Part shown: positions 1-8,499 of the stretch, piece after piece
Position numbering within the stretch: position 1 is the first letter of the stretch
Layout: the number at the start of each line of letters is the position of its first letter
Assembly (NCBI GenBank): GCA_020853705.1
Contig: JADYYK010000099.1
Location: forward strand, 1 to 64,000
Origin: Deltaproteobacteria bacterium
Lineage (GTDB): Bacteria; Myxococcota_A; Polyangia; Haliangiales; JADYYK01
Reading direction: 5' to 3'
DNA: 64,000 nucleotides
Translations under genes and position numbers: made by a program
Notes under the pieces: model-generated
Databases searched by the model: none
What the model was told of the DNA's origin: nothing
The model's input: only the letters and a program-made list of their open reading frames with translations

Positions 1-1
1 G

Positions 2-118
2 GCCGCCGGGATCCGCGCCCTCGGCGCCGCCTGGGGCTTCCGCGGCCGCGCCGAGCTCGAGGCCGCCGGCGCCGACCGCGTGCTGGCGGCGCCCGAGGAG
101 CTGCTGGAGCTACTGTAG
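2..118 (+). CDS. HAD-family phosphatase (phosphoglycolate phosphatase-like), C-terminal end only
   Basis: Only the last 38 codons are in the window; the frame runs in from the left edge and ends at a TAG. The residues show the usual tail of Gph-like HAD hydrolases: a Trp-Gly-Phe/Tyr segment, the RAELEAAGADRV stretch and the P-E-E-L-L-E-L-L helix. In this family that segment packs against the Rossmann-like core. The catalytic DxD motif lies outside the window, so substrate (2-phosphoglycolate or another phosphomonoester) cannot be judged. It converges on the lipoprotein gene at 130. Confidence 0.75.
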   Translation, partial: AAGIRALGAAWGFRGRAELEAAGADRVLAAPEELLELL

Positions 119-129
119 CGCCGGGGACT

Positions 130-2223
130 TCAGGGCAAGGTGCAGCTGGTGCCGGTCCAGGTGCCGCCGATGACCTGGGTGCACTGGTTGGCGACGGTGA
201 AGACCTGGTTGTAGATCTTGAGGTCGTCCATGGCGACGAAGCTCGGGGCGCCCAGGGAGATGGTGTCGGTCACGCCCGCGGTGAACACCGGGTTGTTGGC
301 GGCGTCCTGGGTCGCCGTCGCCATCAGCACGTTGTCGAGATACATCTCGACCGGCGCGCCCTGGCCCACGCCGGAACCGAGGCCGGCGTAGCGGACCAGG
401 TAGTGGTGCCAGGTGTTCAGGCTGGCGCTGAAGGTGGGGCAGCTGCCGGTCAGCAGCGAGTTGGTGGTGCTGGCGGCGCACAGGCTGGCGCTGGTGCCGG
501 TGTGGCCCACCGAGACGCCGCCGTAGGGCGCGGTCGAGCGGTTGATGTTGTAGAAGGTGGCCTGGCTCGCCAGCGAACCTGACAGGTAGACCCAGAACGC
601 GATGGTGTAGGCGGGGTAGCTGCTCATGATCGTCCGCGTCCCGGTCACGGTGGCGTAGCCGCCGCCCCCGAACTGGATGGCCTGGCCGACCTTGCCAGTG
701 ATGTAGCTGGTCGTCCCGTTCAGCGTGGCGGTGTAGCCCGCCGAACTGCCGCTGTTGGCGGCGGTGTTGTCCCAGGTCCAGCGCAGGATCGGCGTCGCGC
801 CCGGGACCACGCCGCTGCCGGCCAGGGTCGCTGACCGCGAGCCGCCGGTGGCCGCCACCACGTTCAGGGTCGCGCTCTTGGCGCCGGTGGTGGTGGGGGT
901 GAAGGTCACGTTGATGGTGCAGGGCGCGCCGAGGGCCACGCCGGCGCTGCAGCCGTTGCTGCTGATGGCGAACTGGTTGGCGTTGGTGCCCCCCAGCGAC
1001 ACGGTCGGGGTGCTGGAGGTGACGTCGCCGCTGTTGCTGACGGTGAACGAGCGCGCGGCGCTGGTGGTGCCGGTGTTCTGGTCCAGGAACGTGTGCGAGG
1101 TCGGCGAGATGCTGAGCAGCGCCGGGGACTGGCCGGTGCCCATCAGCGAGGCCGCGGTGGGGCCGCCCGGGGTCGCGGTCAGGTTCAGCGTCGCCGTCTT
1201 GGCGCCGCGGGTGCCGGGCTGGAACACGATGGTCGCGGTGCAGGTGGCGCTGGGCGCCAGGGTCATGCCGTTGCAGGTCTGCGCCGAGATGGCGAAGTCG
1301 CTGGCCGAGGTGCCGCTCAGGCTCAGCGTGATGGCGCCGCTGGCAGCCCCGCCGGTGTTGCGCACGGTCAGGGTCATGGCCCCGCTCGGCGTGCTGATGA
1401 GCTGGTTGCCGAAGCTCAGGCTGCTCGGCGTGAAGGTCAGCGCGCTCGGCGGCAGGCCGGTGCCCATGAGCATCGCGACGACGCTGCCGCCGGGCGTCGC
1501 GTTGACGGTCAGGCTGCCGGTCTTGGCGCCCGCGGTGGCGGGCTGGAACTTGACTCCGATCATGCAGGACACGCCGGGCGCCAGCGCCGCGGTGCAGGTG
1601 TTGGTGTCGATGGTGAAGCTGGTGTCGCCGGCCACGGCGACGCTCGGCATGCCGCTGCTGGTGCCGCCCACGTTCATGACCGTGAAGATCTGGGTGGCCG
1701 TGTTGCCGGTCACCACGTTGCCGTAGTTCTGCGACGTCGGCGCCAGCGACAGCGCCGCCTCGGCCGGGGCATCGGCGGGCGCGCCGTCAGTCACGGTGCC
1801 GCCGTCATCGATCGCGGCATCGACGCCGCCGTCCATCGGGGGCGAGCCGCCGAGGAAGATCTCGAGGTTGACCGACTCGCCCGGGACCAGCGTCACCATG
1901 CCGGTGCTGGTGGCCAGGACGGCGTCGCTGGCGTCGAGCGCGCTCACCATGAAGGTGGCGGTGCCGCCGCGATCCTTGGGGAAGTTGACCGAGAACGTGG
2001 TCGGCAGCGTGATGTCACGCGGCGTCTCGGGGACGTTCAGCGTCACGGCGCCGCCGCTGGAGGAGACGTCGACGCGGAGCTGGCGCACGCCCGTGATGGT
2101 GGCGCCGACACCCGCGCGCACGGTGACCACGGCACGGGTCAGCCCGTCGCCACCACCTCCGCAGGCGGGCAGCAGCGCGAGCACGGGGAGCAGCAGTGCA
2201 AAGCCAAGGTTACGCTTCTTCAT
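130..2223 (-). CDS. Lipoprotein with three HYDIN/ASPM-type choice-of-anchor D repeats and a LamG-like C-terminal domain
   Basis: 697 aa. The start ATG (2223) is chosen because an AGGAG lies 6 nt upstream; earlier in-frame starts run into the upstream gene. A signal peptide ends in a lipobox L18-P-A-C21 followed by a Gly tract, so the mature protein is probably a surface lipoprotein. Residues 25-125 look like a beta-rich domain. A Pro/Asp/Ala linker follows (128-156). Three about 100-residue repeats follow (157-256, 261-364, 368-471), each with an F/Y-G-N/D-Q opening, a conserved Cys pair and an F-x-P...G-A-K closing, as in ASPM-SPD-2-Hydin domains. Residues 479-690 resemble a LamG/concanavalin-like fold (W-x-W-D-N, AFWVY, DDLKIYN). 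Probable role is adhesion or glycan binding; the ligand is unknown. It lies 17 nt after the TPR gene, probably co-transcribed. Confidence 0.85.
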   Translation of the reverse strand: MKKRNLGFALLLPVLALLPACGGGGDGLTRAVVTVRAGVGATITGVRQLRVDVSSSGGAVTLNVPETPRDITLPTTFSVNFPKDRGGTATFMVSALDASDAVLATSTGMVTLVPGESVNLEIFLGGSPPMDGGVDAAIDDGGTVTDGAPADAPAEAALSLAPTSQNYGNVVTGNTATQIFTVMNVGGTSSGMPSVAVAGDTSFTIDTNTCTAALAPGVSCMIGVKFQPATAGAKTGSLTVNATPGGSVVAMLMGTGLPPSALTFTPSSLSFGNQLISTPSGAMTLTVRNTGGAASGAITLSLSGTSASDFAISAQTCNGMTLAPSATCTATIVFQPGTRGAKTATLNLTATPGGPTAASLMGTGQSPALLSISPTSHTFLDQNTGTTSAARSFTVSNSGDVTSSTPTVSLGGTNANQFAISSNGCSAGVALGAPCTINVTFTPTTTGAKSATLNVVAATGGSRSATLAGSGVVPGATPILRWTWDNTAANSGSSAGYTATLNGTTSYITGKVGQAIQFGGGGYATVTGTRTIMSSYPAYTIAFWVYLSGSLASQATFYNINRSTAPYGGVSVGHTGTSASLCAASTTNSLLTGSCPTFSASLNTWHHYLVRYAGLGSGVGQGAPVEMYLDNVLMATATQDAANNPVFTAGVTDTISLGAPSFVAMDDLKIYNQVFTVANQCTQVIGGTWTGTSCTLP

Positions 2224-2240
2224 CGTCATCTCCTGGCTGC

Positions 2241-2921
2241 TCATGGGGCGCGGAAGTCTCCCAGCGCGGTGTCGGGGGCGCCGCCACTGTCGCTGCTGGC
2301 GACCACGGCGATGATGACGCCGGTGGCGACCACGGCGCCGATGCCGCCCCAGAACCACCACTTCTTGTAGATCGGCTTGCCGGCGGGGCGATCGGTCGGG
2401 CCGCTGCTGGTGGCGCCGGTGTCGGCGCCCTCGGCGACCTTGTCGGGCGACGGGATGGTGGTGCCCTCCTCGTCCTCGTCAGGCTCGGTGCCCGGCTCCT
2501 CGCCGGTGGGCGTGGTCACCGGGCCGATGGGCGGGGCGGTCGCGCTCTCGCGCTGCTTGGCCAGCTGCGCCTCCAGGTCCTTGATGCGGCCCTCGACCTC
2601 GGCCTGGTTGGCCGCCGTGGCGTTGTTTCGCAGGTAGGACTTGTAGAAGAAGATGGCCTGCTGGAAGTTGTTCGACAGCCGGTAGGCCTGGGCGATGTTG
2701 TAGAGGAACACCGGGTCGTTCTTGACCTCGTAGGCCTTCTTGTACTTCTCGATGGCCTTGGGGAAGTCCCCGAGGTCATAGGCCGTGGTGGCCTCCTTGA
2801 AGTACTGCTTGGCCAGCGTCCCGGCCTCGTCGTTCTTGGGCGCCGCGTGCACCGGCGCCGCAGCGGCGACGACGACCCAGAGCGCGAGCACCGAGAGCCA
2901 CCCAGTCCTGCGTAGACGCAT
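2241..2921 (-). CDS. TPR-containing exported/membrane protein
   Basis: 226 aa. The ATG at 2921 has a GGAGG 6 nt upstream; a TTG one codon earlier is possible. An N-terminal signal peptide (residues 1-27, ending A-H-A-A-P) precedes about two TPR units (residues 37-105; motif A-Y-D-L-G-D-F-P-K-A-I-E-K-Y), a charged helix (105-125), an acidic Pro/Glu/Asp-rich linker and a C-terminal membrane helix (about 192-212) preceded by KKWWFW. This architecture is common in myxobacterial TPR proteins of unknown partner. It sits upstream of and in line with the lipoprotein at 130, which suggests one envelope transcript. The divergent gene at 3032 shares a 110-nt upstream region. Confidence 0.85.
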   Translation of the reverse strand: MRLRRTGWLSVLALWVVVAAAAPVHAAPKNDEAGTLAKQYFKEATTAYDLGDFPKAIEKYKKAYEVKNDPVFLYNIAQAYRLSNNFQQAIFFYKSYLRNNATAANQAEVEGRIKDLEAQLAKQRESATAPPIGPVTTPTGEEPGTEPDEDEEGTTIPSPDKVAEGADTGATSSGPTDRPAGKPIYKKWWFWGGIGAVVATGVIIAVVASSDSGGAPDTALGDFRAP

Positions 2922-3031
2922 CAAAGTCCTCCGAAACCCCAGCGTAGCTCTCCAGCATCGCCGCGGTCAATCGCATCGACGTGCGCGTCTCCCCGATGGC
3001 CGCTCGTGCTACCGTCGTTTTCGGGGGGTTC

Positions 3032-3670
3032 ATGACACGACGACGCTTGGTCCTTGGCCTGCAAGTGGTGGCGGTGTGTGCGATGGCGGGGCTCTCGGCC
3101 TGTGGTGGCGATGACGACGACACGCCCGCGGTCGACGGTGGGGGCGCCGCCGATGGCGGCAGCACGGTGGACGCGGCGGCGTCGGGCTGCCAGCCCACCG
3201 GAGGCCTGGCCATGACGGCGGTGGGCAAGGCCACCATCATCGCGACCTTGTCCGACCCGGCGGGCGGCTACAACGGGGTCACCACGCCGTTCACCGGCGT
3301 CGAGCTGTTCGGCGCCGCCAGCGTCGGCAACTGGTTCAGCGACAACGAGGCGCCCTCGACCAGCGACGCCAACCATCGCCGCATCCAGTTCACCTTCACG
3401 CCGGCACCCGCGACCGCGTGCGCGAGCTTCACCACCACCAACATGTCGGGCCTGACCCAGCTGACCTATGACGAGGGCGGCCCCATCAGCAGAACCTTCA
3501 AGAAGTGGTGGTGCGCCGGCACCGTCATCGTCGACACCGTCAGCCCCGACGGCAAGTCGAACACCTTCCACTTCGATGGCCTGTCGTGCAAGGCGATCTC
3601 CGTCGTCGGCAACAACGCCACCGGCACCGTCAAGCTGACCGGCAAGGGCTCCGCCACCGACGTGCGCTGA
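3032..3670 (+). CDS. Small lipoprotein, no recognised family
   Basis: 212 aa. ATG 3032 is preceded by a GGGGGG Shine-Dalgarno-like run; the longer frame from 2981 would put 17 non-signal residues before the leader. MTRRRLVLGLQ begins a signal peptide ending in the lipobox L-S-A-C, followed by GGDDDD and a Gly/Ala/Asp linker, the typical spacer after an outer-membrane lipoprotein anchor. The remaining 150 residues are beta-rich with four Cys (for example T-A-C-A-S-F, KWWCAG, LSCKAI), suggesting disulfides in a secreted domain. I recognise no family. It is divergent from the TPR gene and convergent with the kinase gene. Confidence 0.8.
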   Translation: MTRRRLVLGLQVVAVCAMAGLSACGGDDDDTPAVDGGGAADGGSTVDAAASGCQPTGGLAMTAVGKATIIATLSDPAGGYNGVTTPFTGVELFGAASVGNWFSDNEAPSTSDANHRRIQFTFTPAPATACASFTTTNMSGLTQLTYDEGGPISRTFKKWWCAGTVIVDTVSPDGKSNTFHFDGLSCKAISVVGNNATGTVKLTGKGSATDVR

Positions 3671-3700
3671 GGCCCTCCAGCCCCTCCTCGCCTGAGCACC

Positions 3701-5608
3701 TCAGCCCGGCGGCGCCGCGGGCCCCGGCTGGGGCAGCCCCGCCGCCTTGCGCGCCCGCCAGGCGCCCAGGTCGGCGGTGGCGTCGGCCAGCAGCTGGGCG
3801 ACGGCGCGGGCGGCGCGGGCGCGGGTGGGGCGGGCGGCGGCGGTCGGCGCCAGCAGGCTGGCGAGGTAGCTGTGCAGCGCCTCGGCAAGCTCGCCGGGCA
3901 GGCCGTCGAGGACGGCCTCGCCAAGCGGGGCAGGGCTCATGCCGCGCTCGCCCTCGCTGAGCAGGACGCTGGGATCCCAGGGCGCCTCGCCGGCGATGGT
4001 CTGGTACAGGATGACGCCGGCGGCGAACAGGTCGCCGGCGGGGGTGGCGCGCTCGCCGCGGCGCTGCTCGGGGGACATGTAGAGCAGGGTGCCGACGGCC
4101 TCGCGACCGCCCTGGGTGGTGCCGCCGGTGCCCGCGCCGTCGGCCGCCAGGTGGGCGACGCCGAAGTCGGCCAGCACCAGGGCGGCCTCGGCGTCGTCGG
4201 GATCGCCGCGGAACAGCAGGTTTCCAGGCTTGAGGTCGCGATGCACGACGCCGCGGTCATGCACCGCGGCCAGCGCGTCGAGCAGCTCGACGTGGCGCAC
4301 CAGGCTGGCCGCCACGCCGAGCGGGCCGCGCCGGAGCCGCTCACGCAGCGAGCCGCCGGCGCAGTGCTCCATCACGATGAGGCGCGCGGCCTCGTCGACG
4401 TCGTAGATCGCGATGATGGCGGGATGGCGCACCGCCGCGGCGATGCGCGCCTCGGCGAAGAAGCGCGCGCGGGCATCGGCGCGCGCCGACGCCGCCAGGT
4501 GGGGATGCAGGAGCTTGAGGGCGATCTCACGGCCCAGCTCCTCGTCGCGCGCCAGGTACACGGGGGCCGCGCCGCCGCGGCCCAGCTCGCCCAGGATGCG
4601 GTAGCGCGCGCCCGCCGCGCGCAGCCCCTCGCCACCGGCGACGGTGGGCGCCAGCGCGGCCGGCGCGGGCGCGGCGTCCCCCAGGCGGGTGCGCAGGCGC
4701 GAGGCCCGCCCGCGCGCACCCGGCCAGTCGAGATCGATGGCCAGCACGGCCTCGAAGTGGCGCAGGGCGCGGCCCAGCTCGTGCTCGCGCTCGTAGCACT
4801 GGCCGAGCAGGAAGTGCGCCTTGCACAGGCGGTTGCGCTCGGCGCTGCCCAGCGACTGCCCGGGGGCGTGGGCGCGCTGGGCGTCCGCGATCAAGAGGTC
4901 GAGGTGCGGGCGCGCGCGGGCCTCTTCACCGCGGTCGACCAGCAGCTCGCACAGGCGCACGCGCAGGAGCGCGGTCTGCGGCGCGCGCGCCAGCAGCCGC
5001 TCCAGCAGCTCGCAGGCGATGGGCTCGTGACCCTCACGCACCAGCTGCTCGAAGCCGGCCGCCAGCTCGGGCGAGTCGGGCCCCAGGGTCGGCTCGGGCG
5101 CCGCGGCCTGGTCGGTGCGCTCCAGGCTGTCGAGCAGCTTGCGGATCTGCTGCTCGGCCTCCGACTGCACCCGCGTCGGCGTCGCCTCGGCGGCCGCCGC
5201 GCCCCGGGCCAGCGCGGCCGCCTCGGCCTCGGCCTCACGGCGCCGCTGCGCGGTCGCCTCGGCCAGCCGTTGCGCCGCCGACTCCTCCTCGGTGATGACG
5301 AAGGCGCGGCGCAGGCGGGTCCAGAAGCCGACCCGCTTCGGCGGCGCGGCCTCGGCTGGCACCGGCGGCAGCGGCGGCGTCGGCGCCGGAGGTCGCGGCG
5401 GGAGGCCCCCTGGGGGCTGCGAGGCCTGCCGCGGCGTAGGCGGCTGTGACGCCTGCCGCGGCGGAGGCGGCTGCGACGCCTGCCGCGGCGGAGGTGGCTG
5501 TGACGCCTGCCGCGCAGGCGGCGGCTGTGACCCCAGCCGAGGCGGCGCCGGCTGCGACGCCTGCCGCGGCGGTGGCGCAGCCTTCTTGCTGTCGTCGTCC
5601 TCCTTCAC
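3701..5608 (-). CDS. Ser/Thr protein kinase with Pro-rich repeat N-terminus, TPR-like middle and C-terminal kinase domain
   Basis: 635 aa from a GTG that lies in the last unit of an octamer array. Residues 10-70 are a 9-residue Pro repeat (core R-Q-A-S-Q-P-P, about six copies, mirrored as 27-nt DNA repeats). Residues 100-165 are charged helix. Residues 175-315 look like helical TPR-type repeats (C-Y-E-R-E-H-E-L-G-R-A-L-R-H-F). The kinase domain is residues 336-620: Gly loop G343-R-G-G, Lys365, Glu386, HRDLKPGN 456-463 with Asp458, DFG 481-483 and the GTLLYMSPEQ activation/P+1 segment. All catalytic residues are present. No transmembrane helix, so probably cytoplasmic. The kinase domain at the C-terminus is the reverse of the common Hanks-type order. 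Directly upstream is an FHA protein (phosphothreonine reader), so the pair probably forms a phospho-signalling unit beside the MoxR/vWA operon. Confidence 0.92.
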   Translation of the reverse strand: MKEDDDSKKAAPPPRQASQPAPPRLGSQPPPARQASQPPPPRQASQPPPPRQASQPPTPRQASQPPGGLPPRPPAPTPPLPPVPAEAAPPKRVGFWTRLRRAFVITEEESAAQRLAEATAQRRREAEAEAAALARGAAAAEATPTRVQSEAEQQIRKLLDSLERTDQAAAPEPTLGPDSPELAAGFEQLVREGHEPIACELLERLLARAPQTALLRVRLCELLVDRGEEARARPHLDLLIADAQRAHAPGQSLGSAERNRLCKAHFLLGQCYEREHELGRALRHFEAVLAIDLDWPGARGRASRLRTRLGDAAPAPAALAPTVAGGEGLRAAGARYRILGELGRGGAAPVYLARDEELGREIALKLLHPHLAASARADARARFFAEARIAAAVRHPAIIAIYDVDEAARLIVMEHCAGGSLRERLRRGPLGVAASLVRHVELLDALAAVHDRGVVHRDLKPGNLLFRGDPDDAEAALVLADFGVAHLAADGAGTGGTTQGGREAVGTLLYMSPEQRRGERATPAGDLFAAGVILYQTIAGEAPWDPSVLLSEGERGMSPAPLGEAVLDGLPGELAEALHSYLASLLAPTAAARPTRARAARAVAQLLADATADLGAWRARKAAGLPQPGPAAPPG

Positions 5609-5643
5609 CTGGTCACCTGGTCACCTGGTCACCTGGTCACCTG
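5606..5643. repeat. Octamer tandem array at the FHA/kinase junction
   Basis: Four full copies plus a partial of an 8-bp unit (on the minus strand AGGTGACC). The TGA stop of the upstream FHA gene lies in the first unit and the GTG start of the kinase lies in the last, so the array is the whole intergenic spacer. Each unit supplies an AGGTG that resembles a ribosome-binding site. A copy-number change would alter spacing between the genes but not the kinase reading frame. Confidence 0.9.
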
Positions 5644-6887
5644 GATACCCCGTCGCCCGCGACCTGGTACCGATACCCGGCCGCCTCGACCACGTCGCCG
5701 CGGACCAGCTGGACCACCGCCCCGGTGCGCCCGCCGTTCAGCCGCACCGCGGTGCCCTCGCCCAGCTCCAGGTACGGCCGCCCATCGCGAAAGCGCACGT
5801 GCGCCGCGCCGTCGGGCAGCTGGATGGCCCGCCCCACGCCCGCCACCAGCACGCGCCCGCGATCCATCCCGCGCCGCACCTCCAGCCGCAGCACGCCGCC
5901 GGCCTCGTGCCACATGATCTCGGAGTCGTCACCCAGCTCGAAGCTGCCCTCGCCGACCACCGGCAGCTCGCCCTCGATGCGCGCGCCCGCGATCCGCGTG
6001 CCGTTGCGCGACCCGGCGTCGCGTACCCACCAGCCGCCGGCACCGCCCTGACTGCCCTGACCGCCCTGGCCGTCACCCGCCGCCGGCTTCCACACCACCT
6101 CGGCGTGCCACCTCGAGACCCCGTTGCCGCGCAGCGGCAGCTCCGCCGCGGGCTCCCTCCCGATGCGCACCGTGGTCAGCCCGACCACCGTCACCGGCTG
6201 CTGCGCGCCCGCCGCCTCGCCGCGCGACACCGTCACCTTGACCACCCCCGACGCGATCCGCCTGGCCTCCAGCTCCTCGCACAGGCGCCGGTAGTCGCCC
6301 TTGCTGTCGCTCAGCTCGATGCACAGGCGCAGCGCGCTCAGCGCCAGCTCGCGATCCCCCGCCGCCATCGCCAGCTGGTACTCGTCGAAGGCCTCCCGCA
6401 GCCGGCGCCCCTTGCGGTCGCGCTGCTCGTCGCGCGCCAGCGCCTGCTCCATGCGCTCGATGAGGCCCGCGGCCCCGAAGGCCCGCGACGCCGCGGCGTC
6501 CTCGCCCAGCGCCTCCAGGCACTCGCCCTCCTCGCCATGCAGGCCGATCTCGGCGAACAGCGCCGCGGCCTCCTTCCAGTGCAGCCGCGACGGCTCGCCG
6601 GGCACCGCGGCCGCCGCCGCCAGGGCGCGCAGCGCATCGGCCAGCCGACGCCGCGCCTTGCGCCCGGCCTCGGTGGTGGCCGCCGCCCACTGGCAGGCCG
6701 CCCGCAGCGCATCGACCTCGTCCTTGCGCGTGGTCGAGGCCTCGGCGCGCAGCAAGTTCATCTCCGCGACCTTCTCGCGCTCGCCCGCCAGCGCATAGGC
6801 GCGGGCTGCGCCGTCGTGGTCGCCACGCGCCTCCGCCTCCAGCGCACGCCGGTAGGTCGGGGACAGCAGCCGTTTGAAGAAGCTCAT
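5637..6887 (-). CDS. FHA-domain protein with helical N-terminal repeats
   Basis: 416 aa from ATG 6887 (MSFFKRLL); a longer frame to 6911 adds eight residues. Residues 10-215 are almost all helix with TPR-like A-L-x-A-G-x-x-x-x-A features. An FHA domain occupies about 228-320, with the phosphothreonine-binding motifs RIGRE (241-245), SRWHAE (258-263) and SRNGTR (293-298), interrupted by a Gly/Gln loop at 270-285. Residues 320-410 are beta-rich and may be a second, degenerate FHA-like unit. No signal or membrane segment. It is the upstream partner of the Ser/Thr kinase and divergent (43 nt) from the five-gene MoxR/vWA operon, so the two transcripts probably share a promoter region. Confidence 0.9.
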   Translation of the reverse strand: MSFFKRLLSPTYRRALEAEARGDHDGAARAYALAGEREKVAEMNLLRAEASTTRKDEVDALRAACQWAAATTEAGRKARRRLADALRALAAAAAVPGEPSRLHWKEAAALFAEIGLHGEEGECLEALGEDAAASRAFGAAGLIERMEQALARDEQRDRKGRRLREAFDEYQLAMAAGDRELALSALRLCIELSDSKGDYRRLCEELEARRIASGVVKVTVSRGEAAGAQQPVTVVGLTTVRIGREPAAELPLRGNGVSRWHAEVVWKPAAGDGQGGQGSQGGAGGWWVRDAGSRNGTRIAGARIEGELPVVGEGSFELGDDSEIMWHEAGGVLRLEVRRGMDRGRVLVAGVGRAIQLPDGAAHVRFRDGRPYLELGEGTAVRLNGGRTGAVVQLVRGDVVEAAGYRYQVAGDGVSR

Positions 6888-6930
6888 GTCGATTGAGGAA
6901 CTGGCTCTCACATCATAATGTAGTGGCGCG

Positions 6931-8499
6931 ATGCTCGATCAGATCACCCTGGGGCAGACCCGGTTTCAAGTTCCGGGCCTCACACCAGATCCCCGTGGGG
7001 TCGCCATCGGGCCGAAATTGTGCCTGCTCTTGTCCTCGATCGACCGCGTGGTCGCCTTCTTCCGCATCATTTCGGCCGAACAGAGCCTCGACGAGCTCCT
7101 GCCCACCCTGGCCATCCACAAGGTCAAGTCCGACGTCGGCGCCCTGTCCATGGTGGTCAGCTTCGACACCGGCTCATCGTACCTGATGGATCGCGCCGCG
7201 CGCGCCGCCCGGTTGGCGGGCGGCCTGGCCTTCACCGGCGCCAGCAAGCACTTCGTCAAGTGCCGCGACGATCGGGCCCCTTTTGGCTACGACGCCGAGG
7301 TCGCCGCCAGCGCGCGCGGTGACTTCATCCTGTACGGCGACGACTTCACCTCGGCCTTCCTCAAGCAGGGCGAGGTCGCCTTCAGCCAGCTCCTGCTCGG
7401 CCTCGAGCTCAGCCTGAACCCGGCCGGCGCTCCCGACGATCTCGACGAGTCGCCGACCCTTTACCTGGCGGTCGCGCTCGGCCTGGGCGAGAACATGGTG
7501 CGCTACCTGGTGCGCAGCCGGGTCGCCGCCGAGGTCGCCCTGGTGACCCCGAAGTCGGAGGGCACCTTCCGCGCCGATCGCGGCGGCTTCCTGCTGGTGC
7601 GCGCGCGTGAGCTGCCGCCGCGCATGGTGCGCCTGTTCACCGCGGTCCCCGGCGTCGAGCTGTTCGCCGCGGTGGCCGACAACGTCGCGGTCGAGGTCGG
7701 CTACAAGCACCCCATCCATCTGCCCTCGGTGGCCGCCCTGTTCCCGCGTGAGCGCTTCTTCATCTTCGCGGGCAAGCGTCGCACCGTCGAGGTCATCCCC
7801 GGCCCGCTGGAGCTGACCCGCGCCGACGCCCTGACCAAGGTGCGCTACCTGCCCTCGGGCGGCACCGTGGGGCAGACCCACGCCGGCGCCGAGATCCCCA
7901 AGTCGATGGACGTCTCGCTGCGGCTGGCCCAGACCAGCGCGCCGCCGACCCGCGTCGTCGGCGCCCTCATCCCGTTGGCGCAGGCGCCCTGGCTCAAGAA
8001 GCTGGTCTATGCGCTGCCGCCGTCAGCGCTGCGCGATCACCGCGCCGCGCTGCTCGACATCGGCATCGTGGTGCTGTCACGCAGCGGCGCCGACGTGCTG
8101 CCGCTGGGGCAGCTCCTGCGCGACTCTGGCCACGGCATCCTGGTCCCGGTCGGCTACGAGCTGCGCCCGCGCATCTCGCCCGAGGTGCTGGCCGAGCGGC
8201 TGGGCCACGGCGCCGGCACGCTGACCCTGTTCGCCCTCGGGCTCGACAAGCCGGCGCGCTTCGATGACGCCGATCTCAAGCCGCTGGAGCGCAGCCTGCT
8301 GGTCGACCTCGAGACCCAGCGCGCCACCCCGCTGCCGCCCTCCAGCGAGCCCGCCCCCGGCGAGAGCCAGATCGTCAACGACCCGGTGGGTAGCTTCGCG
8401 CTGTGGGGCTTCAAGGCAGAGCCGCCGCGCGCGGCCTTGCCGGCCGCCAGCCTGCCGGCGCTACCGCCCAGGTCCGACTCCGACGGGGGCGGCGAGTGA
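6931..8499 (+). CDS. Protein of unknown family, first gene of the MoxR/vWA operon
   Basis: 522 aa from ATG 6931. I recognise no family. The sequence is a regular alpha/beta mixture for its first 460 residues with no Cys-rich site, no P-loop and no signal or transmembrane segment, then a Pro/Ala/Ser-rich tail. Scattered features are a KLCLLLSSIDRVVAFF helix-like segment, a GDDFTSAF loop and a central SLNPAG turn. The gene overlaps the next by 4 nt (GTGA), so the two products are probably made in fixed ratio. MoxR-vWA loci often carry a third, lineage-specific component, and by position this and the next protein are candidates for that part. That role is inference. Confidence 0.85.
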   Translation: MLDQITLGQTRFQVPGLTPDPRGVAIGPKLCLLLSSIDRVVAFFRIISAEQSLDELLPTLAIHKVKSDVGALSMVVSFDTGSSYLMDRAARAARLAGGLAFTGASKHFVKCRDDRAPFGYDAEVAASARGDFILYGDDFTSAFLKQGEVAFSQLLLGLELSLNPAGAPDDLDESPTLYLAVALGLGENMVRYLVRSRVAAEVALVTPKSEGTFRADRGGFLLVRARELPPRMVRLFTAVPGVELFAAVADNVAVEVGYKHPIHLPSVAALFPRERFFIFAGKRRTVEVIPGPLELTRADALTKVRYLPSGGTVGQTHAGAEIPKSMDVSLRLAQTSAPPTRVVGALIPLAQAPWLKKLVYALPPSALRDHRAALLDIGIVVLSRSGADVLPLGQLLRDSGHGILVPVGYELRPRISPEVLAERLGHGAGTLTLFALGLDKPARFDDADLKPLERSLLVDLETQRATPLPPSSEPAPGESQIVNDPVGSFALWGFKAEPPRAALPAASLPALPPRSDSDGGGE

